A stretch of DNA of 64,000 nt from positions 9,993,656 to 10,057,655 of the forward strand of contig JBAIZL010000006.1 in assembly GCA_036971475.1 (NCBI GenBank). The letters run 5' to 3'. This DNA comes from Prosapia bicincta. Its lineage: Eukaryota > Arthropoda > Insecta > Hemiptera > Cercopidae. Numbering within the stretch: the first letter of the stretch is position 1; each line of letters starts with the position of its first letter. The notes below the pieces were generated by a model. The model was given only the letters and a program-made list of their open reading frames with translations. It did not search any database and was not told the DNA's origin. Positions 1 to 11,604 of the stretch are shown here, in pieces. A program made the position numbers and the translations under genes.

Positions 1-886
1 CAATTCTATGGTCAATTCCGTATCTTTTAAGCTATTAAAATAAGAATTCTATTTTTGGAAGAAATCGAAATAATCCATGAACTATAGTTCATGCTTTTTT
101 CAGTGTAAAAATTTAATATTTTGATTACTCGTATAGCACATACAATAGATAATTTCTGCGAGTACCATGCAATTCTATGGTCAATTCTGTATCGTTTAAG
201 CTATTAAAATAAGAATTCTATTTTTGGAAGAAATCGAAAAAATCCATGAACTATAGTTCATGCTTTTTTTAGTGTAAAAATTTAATATTATGATTACTCG
301 TATAACACATAAAATAGATAATTTCTGCGGGTACCATGCAATTCTATGGTCAATTCTGTATCGTTTAAGCTATTAAAATAAGAATTCTATTTTTGGAAGA
401 AATCGAAAAATTCCACGAACTACAGTTCATGCTTTTTTTAGTGTAAAAATTTAATATTATGATTACTCGTATAACACATACAATAGATAATTTCTGCGAG
501 TACCATGCAATTCTATGGTCAATTCTGTATCGTTTAAGCTATTAAAATAAGAATTCTATTTTTGGAAGAAATCGAAAATATAAATGAACTATAGTTCATG
601 CTTTTTTTAGTGTAAAAATTTAATATTATGATAACTCGTATAACACATACAATAGATAATTTCTGCGAGTACCATGCGATTCTATGGTCAATTCTGTATC
701 GCTTAAGCTATTAAAATAAGGATTCTTTTTTTGGAAGAAATCGAAAAAATCCATGAACTATAGTTAATGCTTTTTTTAGTGTAAAAATTTAATATTATGA
801 TTAGTTCATGCTTTTTTTAGTGTAAAAATTTAATATTATGATTACTCGTATAACACTTACAATAGATAATTTCTGCGGGTACCATG
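1..886 (+). repeat. HOR module A, copy 1 (five units)
   Basis: Five monomers in a diagnostic order: a unit with CCGTATCTTTT, AATAATCC, a TTCAGTG tract and ATAGCAC; a unit with CATAAAATAG; a unit with TTCCACGAAC; a unit with AAAATATAAATGAAC and GATAACTCG; and a 210-bp long unit beginning CGATTC. The same order recurs at 1563-2448 and 7049-7934. Confidence 0.85.
677..886 (+). repeat. Long monomer (210 bp), CGATTC subtype
   Basis: Monomer positions 86-126 are present twice in tandem (762-802 and 803-843), adding 41 bp. The first copy has AGTTAATG in place of AGTTCATG, which breaks the 18-bp palindrome; the second copy keeps AGTTCATG. Linked substitutions: GCTTAAG, GGATTC and a longer T run in the left half, CGATTC at the start and ACACTTAC on the right. 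Shared with 2239 and 7725. Confidence 0.92.
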
Positions 887-1562
887 CAATTCTATGGTCA
901 ATTCTGTATCGTTTAAGCTATTAAAATAAGAATTCTATTTTTGGAAGAAATCGAAAAAATCCATGAACTATAGTTCATGCTTTTTGTAGTGTAAAAATTT
1001 AATATTATGATTACTCGTATAAGACATACAATAGATAATTTCTGCGGGTACCATGCAATTCTATGGTCAATTCTGTATCGTTTAAGCTATTAAAATAAGA
1101 ATTCTATTTTTGGAAGAAATCGAAAAAATCCATGAACTATAGTTCATGCTTTTTGTAGTGTAAAAATTTAATATTATGATTACTCGTATAACACATACAA
1201 TAGATAATTTCTGCGGGTACCATGCAATTCTATGGTCAATTCTGTATCGTTTAAGCAATTAAAATAGGAATTCTATTTTTGGAAGAAATCGAAAAAATCC
1301 ATGAACTATAGTTCATGCTTTTTTTAGTGTAAAAATTTAATATTATGATTACTCGTATAACACATACAATAGCTAATTTCTGTGGGTACCATGCAATTCT
1401 ATGGTCAATTCTGTATCGTTTAAGCTATTAAAATAAGAATTCTATTTTTGGAAGAAATCGAAAAAATCCATGAACTATAGTTCATGCTTTTTTTAGTGTA
1501 AAAATTTAATATTATGATTACTCGAATAACACATACAATAGATAATTTCTGCGGGTACCATG
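887..1562 (+). repeat. Four plain monomers between A modules
   Basis: Four near-consensus 169-bp units, starting at 887, 1056, 1225 and 1394, with mostly GCGGGTACC junctions. Together with the preceding module they make a 1562-bp, nine-unit interval before module A starts again. Confidence 0.8.
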
Positions 1563-2448
1563 CAATTCTATGGTCAATTCCGTATCTTTTAAGCTATTAA
1601 AATAAGAATTCTATTTTTGGAAGAAATCGAAATAATCCATGAACTATAGTTCATGCTTTTTTCAGTGTAATAATTTAATATTATGATTACTCGTATAGCA
1701 CATACAATAGATAATTTCTGAGAGTACCATGCAATTCTATGGTCAATTCTGTATCGCTTAAGCTATTAAAATAAGAATTCTATTTTTGGAAGAAATCGAA
1801 AAAATCCATGAACTATAGTTCATGCTTTTTTTAGTGTAAAAATTTAATATTATGATTACTCGTATAACACATAAAATAGATAATTTCTGCGGGTACCATG
1901 CAATTCTATGGTCAATTCTGTATCGTTTAAGCTATTAAAATAAGAATTCTATTTTTGGAAGAAATCGAAAAATTCCACGAACTATAGTTCATGCTTTTTT
2001 TAGTGTAAAAATTTAATATTATGATTACTCGTATAACACATACAATAGATAATTTCTGCGAGTACCATGCAATTCTATGGTCAATTCTGTATCGTTTAAG
2101 CTATTAAAATAAGAATTCTATTTTTGGAAGAAATCGAAAATATAAATGAACTATAGTTCATGCTTTTTTTAGTGTAAAAATTTAATATTATGATAACTCG
2201 TATAACACATACAATAGATAATTTCTGCGAGTACCATGCGATTCTATGGTCAATTCTGTATCGCTTAAGCTATTACAATATGGATTCTTTTTTTGGAAGA
2301 AATCGAAAAAATCCATGAACTATAGTTAATGCTTTTTTTAGTGTAAAAATTTAATATTATGATTAGTTCATGCTTTTTTTAGTGTAAAAATTTAATATTA
2401 TGATTACTCGTATAACACTTACAATAGATAATTTCTGCGGGTACCATG
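1563..2448 (+). repeat. HOR module A, copy 2
   Basis: Same five-unit order as 1-886 at a shift of 1562 bp. Private differences include TAATAATTT for TAAAAATTT, CTGAGAG for CTGCGAG, and CTATTACAATATGG in the long unit. After 2449 the two series diverge, so the duplicated segment ends about there. Confidence 0.83.
2239..2448 (+). repeat. Long monomer (210 bp), CGATTC subtype
   Basis: Carries the 41-bp tandem duplication with AGTTAATG in the first copy. Distinguished from 677-886 by CTATTACAATATGG in the left half. Confidence 0.9.
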
Positions 2449-5363
2449 CAATTCTATGGTCAATTCTGTATCGTTTAAGCTATTAAAATAAGAATTCTAT
2501 TTTTGGAAGAAATCGAAAAAATCCATGAACTATAGTTCATGCTTTTTTTAGTGTAAAAATTTAATATTATGATAACTCGTATAACACATACAATAGATAA
2601 TTTCTGCGAGTAACATGCAATTCTATGGTCAATTCTGTATCGTTTAAGCTATTAAAATAGGAATTCTATTTTTGGAAGAAATCGAAAAAATCCATGAACT
2701 ATAGTTCATGCTTTTTTTAGTGTAAAAATTTAATATTATGATTACTGGTATAACACATACAATAGCTAATTTCTGCGGGTACCATGCAATTCTATGGTCA
2801 ATTCTGTATCGTTTAAGCTATTAAAATAAGAATTCTATTTTTGGAAAAAATCGAAAAAATCCATGAACTATAGTTCATGCTTTTTTTAGTGTAAAAATTT
2901 AATATTATGATTACTCGTATAACACATACAATAGCTAATTTCTGAGGGTACCATGCAATTCTATGGTCAATTCTGTATCGTTTAAGCTATTAAAATAAGA
3001 ATTCTATTTTTGGAAGAAATCGAAAAAATCCATGAACTATAGTTCATGCTTTTTTTAGTGCAAAAATTTAATATTATGATTACTCGTATAACACATACAA
3101 TAGATAATTTCTGCGGGTACCATGCAATTCTATGGTCAATTCTGTATCGTTTAAGCTATTAAAATAAGAATTCTATTTTTGGAAGAAATCGAAAAAATCT
3201 ATGAACATAGTTCATGCTTTTTTTAGTGTAAAAATTTAATATTATGATTACTCGAATAACACATACAATAGATAATTTCTGCGAGTACCATGCAATTCTA
3301 TGGTCAATTCTGTATCGCTTAAGCTATTAAAATAAGGATTCTTTTTTTGGAAGAAATCGAAAAAATCCATGAACTATAGTTAATGCTTTATTTAGTGTAA
3401 AAATTTAATATTATGATTAGTTCATGCTTTTTTTAGTGTACAAATTTAATATTATGATTACTCGTATAACACATACAATAGATAAATTCTGCGGGTACCA
3501 TGCAATTCTATGGTCAATTCTGTATCGTTTAAGCTATTAAAATAAGAATTCTATTTTTGGAAGAAATCGAAAAAATCCATGAACTAAAGTTCATGCTTTT
3601 TTTAGTGTAAGAATTTAATATTATGATAACTCGTATAACACATACAATAGATAATTTCTGCGAGTAACGTGCAATTCTATGGTCAATTCTGTATCGTTTA
3701 AGCTATTAAAATAAGAATTCTATTTTTGGAAGAAATCGAAAAAATCTATGAACTATAGTTCATGCTTTTTTTAGTGTAAACATTTAATATTTTGATTACT
3801 CGTATAACACATACAATAGATAATTTCTGCGAGTACCATGCCATTCTATGGTCAATTCTGTATCGTTTAAGCTATTAAAATAAGAATTCTATTTTTGGAA
3901 GAAATCGAAAAAATCCATGAACTATAGTTCATGCTTTTTTTAGTGTAAAAATTTAATATTATGATAACTCGTATAACACATACAATAGATAATTTCTGCG
4001 AGTACCATGCAATTCTATGGTCAATTCTGTATCGTTTGAGCTATTAAAATAAGAATTCTATTTTTGTAAGAAATCGAAAAAATCCATGAACTATAGTTCA
4101 TGCTTTTTTTAGTGTAAAAATTTAATATTATGATAACTCGTATAACACATACAATAGATAATTTCTGCGAGTACCATGCAATTCTATGGTCAATTCTGTA
4201 TCGTTTAAGCTATTAAAATAAAAATTCTATTTTTGGAAGAAATCGAAAAAATCCATGAACTATAGTTCATGCTTTTTTTAGTGTAAAACTTTAATATTAT
4301 GATTACTCGTATAACACATACAATAGCTATTTTCTGTGGGTACCATGCAATTCTATGGTCAATTCTGTATCGTTTAAGCTATTAAAATAAGAATTCTATT
4401 TTTGGAAGAAATCGAAAAAATCTATGAACTATAGTTCATGCTTTTTTTAGTGTAAAAATTTAATATTATGATTACTCGAATAACACATACAATAGATAAT
4501 TTCTGCGGGTACCATGCAATTCTATGGTCAATTCCGTATCTTTTAAGCTATTAAAATAAGAATTCTATTTTTGGAAGAAATCGAAAAAATCCATGAACTA
4601 TAGTTCATGCTTTTTTCAGTGTAAAAATTTAATATTTTGATTACTCGTATAACACATACAATAGATAATTTCTGCGAGTACCATGCAATTCTATGGTCAA
4701 TTCTGTATCGTTTAAGCTATTAAAATAAGAATTCTATTTTTGGAAGAAATCGAAAAAATCCATGAACTATAGTTCATGCTTTTTTTAGTGTAAAAATTTA
4801 ATATTATGATTACTCGTATAACACATACAATAGATAATTTCTGCGAGTACCATGCAATTCTATGGTCAATTCTGTATAGTTTAAGCTATTAAAATAAGAA
4901 TTCTATTTTTGGAAGAAATCGAAAAAATCCATGAACTATAGTTCATGCTTTTTGTAGTGTAAAAATTTAATACTATGATTACTCGTATAACACATACAAT
5001 AGATAATTTCTGCGGGTACCATGCAATTCTATGGTCAATTCTGTATCGTTTAAGCTATTAAAATAAGAATTCTATTTTTGGAAGAAATCGAAAAAATCCA
5101 TGAACTATATAGTTCATGCTTTTTGTAGTGTAAAAATTTAATATTATGATTACTCGTATAACACATACAATAGATAATTTCTGCGGGTACCATGCAATTC
5201 TATGGTCAATTCTGTATCGTTTAAGCAATTAAAATAAGAATTCTATTTTTGGAAGAAATCGAAAAAATCCATGAACTATAGTTCATGCTTTTTTTAGTGT
5301 AAAAATTTAATAATATGATTACTCGTATAACACATACAATAGGTAATTTCTGTGGGTACCATG
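2449..5363 (+). repeat. Mixed monomers with one long unit
   Basis: Units begin at 2449, 2618, 2787, 2956, 3125, 3293, 3503, 3672, 3841, 4010, 4179, 4348, 4517, 4686, 4855, 5024 and 5195. The stretch includes a 168-bp unit (3125, GAACATAGTTC), the long unit 3293-3502, an A-type unit at 4517 that has lost some diagnostic bases, and a 171-bp unit at 5024 with an extra TA at the palindrome centre. No gene is present. Confidence 0.85.
3293..3502 (+). repeat. Long monomer (210 bp), TGTACAAA subtype
   Basis: Has the 41-bp duplication, with TGTACAAATTT in the second copy and GATAAATTCTGCGGG at the end. The same pair of marks recurs at 9117, 10888 and 14221. A private GCTTTATTTAG is seen in the first copy. 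Confidence 0.9.
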
Positions 5364-5527
5364 CAATTCTATGGTCAATTCTGTATCGTTTAAGCTATTA
5401 AAATAAGAATTCTATTTTTGGAAGAAATCGAAAAAATCCATGAACTATAGTTCATGCTTTTTTTAGTGTAAAAATTAATTGATTACTCGAATAACACATA
5501 CAATAGATAATTTCTGCGGGTACCATG
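5364..5527 (+). repeat. 164-bp monomer with 5-bp deletion
   Basis: The AT tract after the T7 run reads AAAAATTAATTGATTACTCG instead of the usual AAAAATTTAATATTATGATT, a net loss of 5 bp. It is the only copy I saw with this deletion, so it did not spread with the HOR modules. Confidence 0.8.
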
Positions 5528-5865
5528 CAATTCTATGGTCAATTCTGTATCGTTTAAGCTATTAAAATAAGAATTCTATTTTTCGAAGAAATCGAAAAAA
5601 TCCATGAACTATAGTTCATGCTTTTTTTAGTGTAAAAATTTAATATTATGATTACTCGTATAACACATAAAATAGATAATTTCTGCGGGTACCATGCAAT
5701 TCTATGGACAATTCTGTATCGTTTAAGCTATTAAAATAAGAATACTATTTTTGGAAGAAATCGAAAAAATCCACGAGCTATAGTTCATGCTTTTTTTAGT
5801 GTAAAAATTTAATATTATGATTACTCGTATAACACATACAATAGATAATTTCTGCGAGTACCATG

Positions 5866-6710
5866 CAATTCTATGGTCAATTCTGTATCGTTTAAGCTAT
5901 TAAAATAAGAATTCTATTTTTGGAAGAAATCGAAAATATAAATGAACCATAGTTCATGCTTTTTTTAGTGTAAAAATTTAATATTATGATAACTCGTATA
6001 ACACATACAATAGATAATTTCTGTGGGTACCATGCAATTCTATGGTCAATTCTGTATCGTTTAAGCTATTAAAATAAGAATTCTATTTTTGGAAGAAATC
6101 GAAAAAATCTATGAACTATAGTTCATGCTTTTTTTAGTGTAAAAATTTAATATTATGATTACTCGAATAACACATACAATAGATAATTTCTGCGGGTACC
6201 ATGCAATTCTATGGTCAATTCCGTATCTTTTAAGCTATTAAAATAAGAATTCTATTTTTGGAAGAAATCGAAATAATCCATGAACTATAGTTCATGCTTT
6301 TTTCAGTGTAAAAATTTAATATTTTGATTACTCGTATAGCACATACAATAGATAATTTCTGCGAGTACCATGCAATTCTATGGTCAATTCTGTATCGTTT
6401 AAGCTATTAAAATAAGAATTCTATTTTTGGAAGAAATCGAAAAAATCCATGAACTATAGTTCATGCTTTTTTTAGTTTAAAAATTTAATATTATGATTAC
6501 TCGTATAACACATAAAATAGATAATTTCTGCGGGTACCATGCAATTCTATGGTCAATTCTGTATCGTTTAAGCTATTAAAATAAGAATTCTATTTTTGGA
6601 AGAAATCGAAAAATTCCACGAACTATAGTTCATGCTTTTTTTAGTGTAAAAATTTAATATTATGATTACTCGTATAACACATACAATAGATAATTTCTGC
6701 GAGTACCATG
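5866..6710 (+). repeat. 845-bp five-unit HOR, copy 1
   Basis: Five monomers: an ATATAAATGAACCATAG unit with TGTGGG junction, a TCTATGAAC/CTCGAATAAC unit, the A-type unit (6204), an AGTTTAAAAA/CATAAAATAG unit and a TTCCACGAAC unit. The same five follow directly at 6711-7555. By eye the copies look identical. A less similar third version precedes them (5528 and 5697 resemble 6373 and 6542). Confidence 0.87.
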
Positions 6711-7555
6711 CAATTCTATGGTCAATTCTGTATCGTTTAAGCTATTAAAATAAGAATTCTATTTTTGGAAGAAATCGAAAATATAAATGAACCATAGTTC
6801 ATGCTTTTTTTAGTGTAAAAATTTAATATTATGATAACTCGTATAACACATACAATAGATAATTTCTGTGGGTACCATGCAATTCTATGGTCAATTCTGT
6901 ATCGTTTAAGCTATTAAAATAAGAATTCTATTTTTGGAAGAAATCGAAAAAATCTATGAACTATAGTTCATGCTTTTTTTAGTGTAAAAATTTAATATTA
7001 TGATTACTCGAATAACACATACAATAGATAATTTCTGCGGGTACCATGCAATTCTATGGTCAATTCCGTATCTTTTAAGCTATTAAAATAAGAATTCTAT
7101 TTTTGGAAGAAATCGAAATAATCCATGAACTATAGTTCATGCTTTTTTCAGTGTAAAAATTTAATATTTTGATTACTCGTATAGCACATACAATAGATAA
7201 TTTCTGCGAGTACCATGCAATTCTATGGTCAATTCTGTATCGTTTAAGCTATTAAAATAAGAATTCTATTTTTGGAAGAAATCGAAAAAATCCATGAACT
7301 ATAGTTCATGCTTTTTTTAGTTTAAAAATTTAATATTATGATTACTCGTATAACACATAAAATAGATAATTTCTGCGGGTACCATGCAATTCTATGGTCA
7401 ATTCTGTATCGTTTAAGCTATTAAAATAAGAATTCTATTTTTGGAAGAAATCGAAAAATTCCACGAACTATAGTTCATGCTTTTTTTAGTGTAAAAATTT
7501 AATATTATGATTACTCGTATAACACATACAATAGATAATTTCTGCGAGTACCATG
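6711..7555 (+). repeat. 845-bp five-unit HOR, copy 2
   Basis: Direct tandem duplicate of 5866-6710 at a shift of exactly 5 x 169 bp. The repeat stops at 7556, where the next unit has AATAGGAATTC and TTAGAAG and leads into a long monomer instead. Confidence 0.87.
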
Positions 7556-7934
7556 CAATTCTATGGTCAATTCTGTATCGTTTAAGCTATTAAAATAGGA
7601 ATTCTATTTTTAGAAGAAATCGAAAATATAAATGAACTATAGTTCATGCTTTTTTTAGTGTAAAAATTTAATATTATGATAACTCGTATAACACATACAA
7701 TAGATAATTTCTGCGAGTACCATGCGATTCTATGGTCAATTCTGTATCGCTTAAGCTATTAAAATAAGGATCCTTTTTTTGGAAGAAATCGAAAAAATCC
7801 ATGAACTATAGTTAATGCTTTTTTTAGTGTAAAAATTTAATATTATGATTAGTTCATGCTTTTTTTAGTGTAAAAATTTAATATTATGATTACTCGTATA
7901 ACACTTACAATAGATAATTTCTGCGGGTACCATG
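7049..7934 (+). repeat. HOR module A, copy 3
   Basis: Same unit order as 1-886 and 1563-2448: A-type unit, CATAAAATAG unit, TTCCACGAAC unit, ATATAAATG unit and a CGATTC long unit. It overlaps the second 845-bp copy in its first three units, so the 845-bp repeat seems to be a locally amplified piece of module A in which the long monomer was lost. Confidence 0.78.
7725..7934 (+). repeat. Long monomer (210 bp), CGATTC subtype
   Basis: 41-bp duplication with AGTTAATG in the first copy; private change GGATCC (a BamHI site) in place of GGATTC in the left half. Confidence 0.9.
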
Positions 7935-8821
7935 CAATTCTATGGTCAATTCTGTATCGTTTAAGCTATTAAAATAAGAATTCTATTTTTGGAAGAAATC
8001 GAAAAAACCCATGAACTATAGTTCATGCTTTTTTTAGTGTAAAAATTTAATATTATGATAACTCGTATAACACATACAATAGATAATTTCTGCGAGTAAC
8101 ATGCAATTCTATGGTCAATTCTGTATCGTTTAAGCTATTAGAATAAGAATTCTATTTTTGGAAGAAATCGAAAAAATCCATGAACTATAGTTCATGCTTT
8201 TTGTAGTGTAAAAATTTAATATTATGATTACTGGTATAACACATACAATAGCTAATTTCTGCGGGTACCATGCAATTCTATGGTCAATTCTGTATCGTTT
8301 AAGCTATTAAAATAAGAATTCTATTTTTGGAAGAAATCGAAAAAATCTATGAACTATAGTTCATGCTTTTTTTAGTGTAAAAATTTAATATTATGATTAC
8401 TCGTATAACACATACAATAGATAATTTCTGCGGGTACCATGCAATTCTATGGTCAATTCCGTATCGTTTAAGCTATTAAAATAAGAATTCTATTTTTGGA
8501 AGAAATCGAAAAAATCCATGAACTATAGTTCATGCTTTTTTTAGTGTAAAAATTTAATATTTTGATTACTCGTATAACACATACAATAGATAATTTCTGC
8601 GAGTACCATGCAATTCTATGGTCAATTCTGTATCGTTTATGCTATTAAAATAAGAATTCTATTTTAGGAAGAAATCGAAAAAATCCATGAACTATAGTTC
8701 ATGCTTTTTTTAGTGTAAAAATTTAATATTATGATTACTCGTATAACACATACAATAGCTAATTTCTGCGGGTACCATGCAATTCTATGGTCAATTCTGT
8801 ATCGTTTAAGCTATTAAAATA

Positions 8822-8829
8822 AGAATTCT
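8822..8829. repeat. AGAATTCT 8-bp palindrome (EcoRI site)
   Basis: Monomer positions 43-50 form a second short palindrome containing GAATTC. It is kept in most monomers, so EcoRI should give a 169-bp ladder. The common losses are GGATTC in the long monomers, GAATAC in several right-hand monomers, and GAAATTATA in a subtype that first appears near 24.7 kb. Confidence 0.85.
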
Positions 8830-8846
8830 ATTTTTGGAAGAAATCG

Positions 8847-8880
8847 AAAAAATCCATGAACTATAGTTCATGCTTTTTTT
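8847..8880. repeat. Extended dyad: A6, palindrome, T6
   Basis: Outside the 18-bp palindrome, two mismatched pairs (TC on the left, CT on the right) are followed by six further A:T pairs between A68-73 and T96-101. The result is an interrupted 34-bp inverted repeat in the consensus monomer. The homopolymer arms may also bend DNA or disfavour nucleosomes. This is inference from sequence symmetry. Confidence 0.75.
8855..8872. repeat. 18-bp perfect palindrome (one example)
   Basis: CATGAACTATAGTTCATG reads the same on both strands; its axis falls between monomer positions 84 and 85. It occurs in most monomers of the window. It could extrude a short hairpin or cruciform (7-bp arms with a TATA loop) or be a binding site for a homodimeric protein; the sequence does not decide. 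Dyad-rich satellites with possible non-B structure are a known theme at centromeres that lack CENP-B binding. Confidence 0.9.
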
Positions 8881-8942
8881 AGTGTAAAAATTTAATATTA
8901 TGATTACTCGTATAACACATACAATAGATAATTTCTGCGGGT

Positions 8943-8960
8943 ACCATGCAATTCTATGGT
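8943..8960. repeat. Inverted repeat across the monomer junction
   Basis: ACCAT (monomer positions 164-168) and ATGGT (8-12 of the next unit) are 5-bp inverted arms around an 8-base spacer. This is a weaker second dyad, placed roughly half a monomer away from the main palindrome. Its significance is uncertain. Confidence 0.5.
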
Positions 8961-9116
8961 CAATTCTGTATCGTTTAAGCTATTAAAATAAGAATTCTAT
9001 TTTTGGAAGAAATCGAAAAAATCTATGAACATAATTCATGCTTTTTTTAGTGTAAAAATTTAATATTATGATTACTCGAATAACACATACAATAGATAAT
9101 TTCTGCGAGTACCATG

Positions 9117-9326
9117 CAATTCTATGGTCAATTCTGTATCGCTTAAGCTATTAAAATAAGGATTCTTTTTTTGGAAGAAATCGAAAAAATCCATGAACTA
9201 TAGTTAATGCTTTTTCTAGTGTAAAAATTTAATATTATGATTAGTTCATGCTTTTTTTAGTGTACAAATTTAATATTATGATTACTCGTATAACACATAC
9301 AATAGATAAATTCTGCGGGTACCATG
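9117..9326 (+). repeat. Long monomer (210 bp), TGTACAAA subtype
   Basis: First long unit of the 1.94-kb HOR copy 1: AGTTAATG in duplicated copy 1, TGTACAAATTT in copy 2, GATAAATTCTGCGGG at the end. Confidence 0.9.
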
Positions 9327-9833
9327 CAATTCTATGGTCAATTCTGTATCGTTTAAGCTATTAAAATAAGAATTCTATTTTTGGAAGAAATCGAAAAAAC
9401 CCATGAACTATAGTTCATGCCTTTTTTAGTGTAAAAATTTAATATTATGATAACTCGTATAACACATACAATAGATAATTTCTGCGAGTAACATGCAATT
9501 CTATGGTCAATTCTGTATCGTTTAAGCTATTAAAATAAGAATTCTATTTTTGGAAGAAATCGAAAAAATCTATGAACTATAGTTCATGCTTTTTTTAGTG
9601 TAAACATTTAATATTTTGATTACTCGTATAACACATACAATAGATAATTTCTGCGAGTACCATGCAATTCTATGGTCAATTCTGTATCGTTTAAGCTATT
9701 AAAATAAGAATTCTATTTTTGGAAGAAATCGAAAAAATCCATGAACTATAGTTCATGCTTTTTTTAGTGTAAAAATTTAATATTTTGATTACTCGTATAA
9801 CACATACAATAGATAATTTCTGCGAGTACCATG

Positions 9834-10043
9834 CAATTCTATGGTCAATTCTGTATCGCTTAAGCTATTAAAATAAGGATTCTTTGTTTGGAAGAAATCG
9901 AAAAAATCCATGAACTATAGTTAATGCTTTTTTTAGTGTAAAAATTTAATATTATGATTAGTTCATGCTTTTTTTAGTGTAAAAATTTAATATTATGATT
10001 ACTCGTATAACACTTACAATAGATAATTTCTGCGGGTACCATG
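9834..10043 (+). repeat. Long monomer (210 bp), TTTGTTTGG subtype
   Basis: Second long unit of HOR copy 1. The left half reads GGATTCTTTGTTTGG and the right half ACACTTACAAT. The same combination recurs at 11605 and 14938. Confidence 0.9.
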
Positions 10044-10887
10044 CAATTCTATGGTCAATTCTGTATCGTTTAAGCTATTAAAATAAGAATTCTATTTTTG
10101 GAAGAAATCGAAAAAATCCATGAACTATAGTTCATGCTTTTTTTAGTGTAAAAATTTAATATTATGATAACTCGTATAACACATACAATAGATAATTTCT
10201 GCGAGTAACATGCAATTCTATGGTAAATTCTGTATCGTTTAAGCTATTAAAATAAGAATTCTATTTTTGGAAGAAATCGAAAAAATCTATGAACTCTAGT
10301 TCATGCTTTTTTTAGTGTAAAAATTTAATATTATGATTACTCGTATAACACATACAATAGATAATTTCTGCGGGTACCATGCAATTCTATGGTCAATTCC
10401 GTATCGTTTAAGCTATTAAAATAAGAATTCTATTTTTGGAAGAAATCGAAAAAATCCATGAACTATAGTTCATGCTTTTTTTAGTGTAAAAATTTAATAT
10501 TTTGATTACTCGTATAACACATACAATAGATAATTTCTGCGAGTACCATGCAATTCTATGGTCAATTCTGTATCGTTTATGCTATTAAAATAAGAATTCT
10601 ATTTTAGGAAGAAATCGAAAAAATCCATGAACTATAGTTCATGCTTTTTTTAGTGTAAAAATTTAATATTATGATTACTCGTATAACACATACAATAGAT
10701 AATTTCTGCGGGTACCATGCAATTCTATGGTCAATTCTGTATCGTTTAAGCTATTAAAATAAGAATTCTATTTTTGGAAGAAATCGAAAAAATCTATGAT
10801 CATAGTTCATGCTTTTTTTAGTGTAAAAATTTAATATTATGATTACTCGAATAACACATACAATAGATAATTTCTGCGAGTACCATG

Positions 10888-11097
10888 CAATTCTATGGTC
10901 AATTCTGTATCGCTTAAGCTATTAAAATAAGGATTCTTTTTTTGGAAGAAATCGAAAAAATCCATGAACTATAGTTAATGCTTTTTTTAGTGTAAAAATT
11001 TAATATTATGATTAGTTCATGCTTTTTTTAGTGTACAAATTTAATATTATGATTACTCGTATAACACATACAATAGATAAATTCTGCGGGTACCATG
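10888..11097 (+). repeat. Long monomer (210 bp), TGTACAAA subtype
   Basis: First long unit of HOR copy 2; same marks as 9117-9326. Confidence 0.9.
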
Positions 11098-11604
11098 CAA
11101 TTCTATGGTCAATTCTGTATCGTTTAAGCTATTAAAATAAGAATTCTATTTTTGGAAGAAATCGAAAAAACCCATGAACTATAGTTCATGCTTTTTTTAG
11201 TGTAAAAATTTAATATTATGATAACTCGTATAACACATACAATAGATAATTTCTGCGAGTAACATGCAATTCTATGGTCAATTCTGTATCGTTTAAGCTA
11301 TTAAAATAAGAATTCTATTTTTGGAAGAAATCGAAAAAATCTATGAACTATAGTTCATGCTTTTTTTAGTGTAAACATTTAATATTTTGATTACTCGTAT
11401 AACACATACAATAGATAATTTCTGCGAGTACCATGCAATTCTATGGTCAATTCTGTATCGTTTAAGCTATTAAAATAAGAATTCTATTTTTGGAAGAAAT
11501 CGAAAAAATCCATGAACTATAGTTCATGCTTTTTTTAGTGTAAAAATTTAATATTTTGATTACTCGTATAACACATACAATAGATAATTTCTGCGAGTAC
11601 CATG

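Larger units (their letters stand above)
8780..8948 (+). repeat. Reference monomer, G161 (KpnI-plus) form
   Basis: This copy matches my consensus at every position and has G at position 161, creating GGTACC at monomer positions 161-166. Landmarks: direct repeats of CAATTCT at 1-7 and 13-19; AGAATTCT at 43-50; the nearly invariant GGAAGAAATCGAAAAAATC around 57-75; an 18-bp palindrome at 76-93; T7 at 95-101; GTGTAAAAATTTAATATTAT around 103-122; GATTACTCGTATAACACATA around 123-142. Base count is 44 G+C of 169. CpG steps lie at 24, 66, 130 and 159. Confidence 0.95.
8442..10381 (+). repeat. 1940-bp, 11-unit HOR, copy 1
   Basis: Starts with a CCGTATCGTTT unit and then units at 8611, 8780, 8949 (168 bp), 9117 (long), 9327, 9496, 9665, 9834 (long), 10044 and 10213. 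The same series, short by one consensus unit, follows at 10382-12152 and recurs at 13546-15484. The two long units are always 717 bp apart. Confidence 0.87.

Noticed and set aside
5866..7555. Gene duplication or LTR pair
   Set aside because: The 845-bp direct repeats contain only satellite monomers, with no LTR ends, primer-binding site or internal coding region.
8836..8853. CENP-B box
   Set aside because: The complement of this region contains TTTTCGATTTC, but the further required bases (A at the tenth position and the CGGG block) are absent.
8855..8880. Rho-independent or Pol III terminator (hairpin followed by T7)
   Set aside because: The dyad plus T run looks like a terminator, but it occurs in every monomer of a gene-free eukaryote-like array. 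It is better explained as satellite structure.
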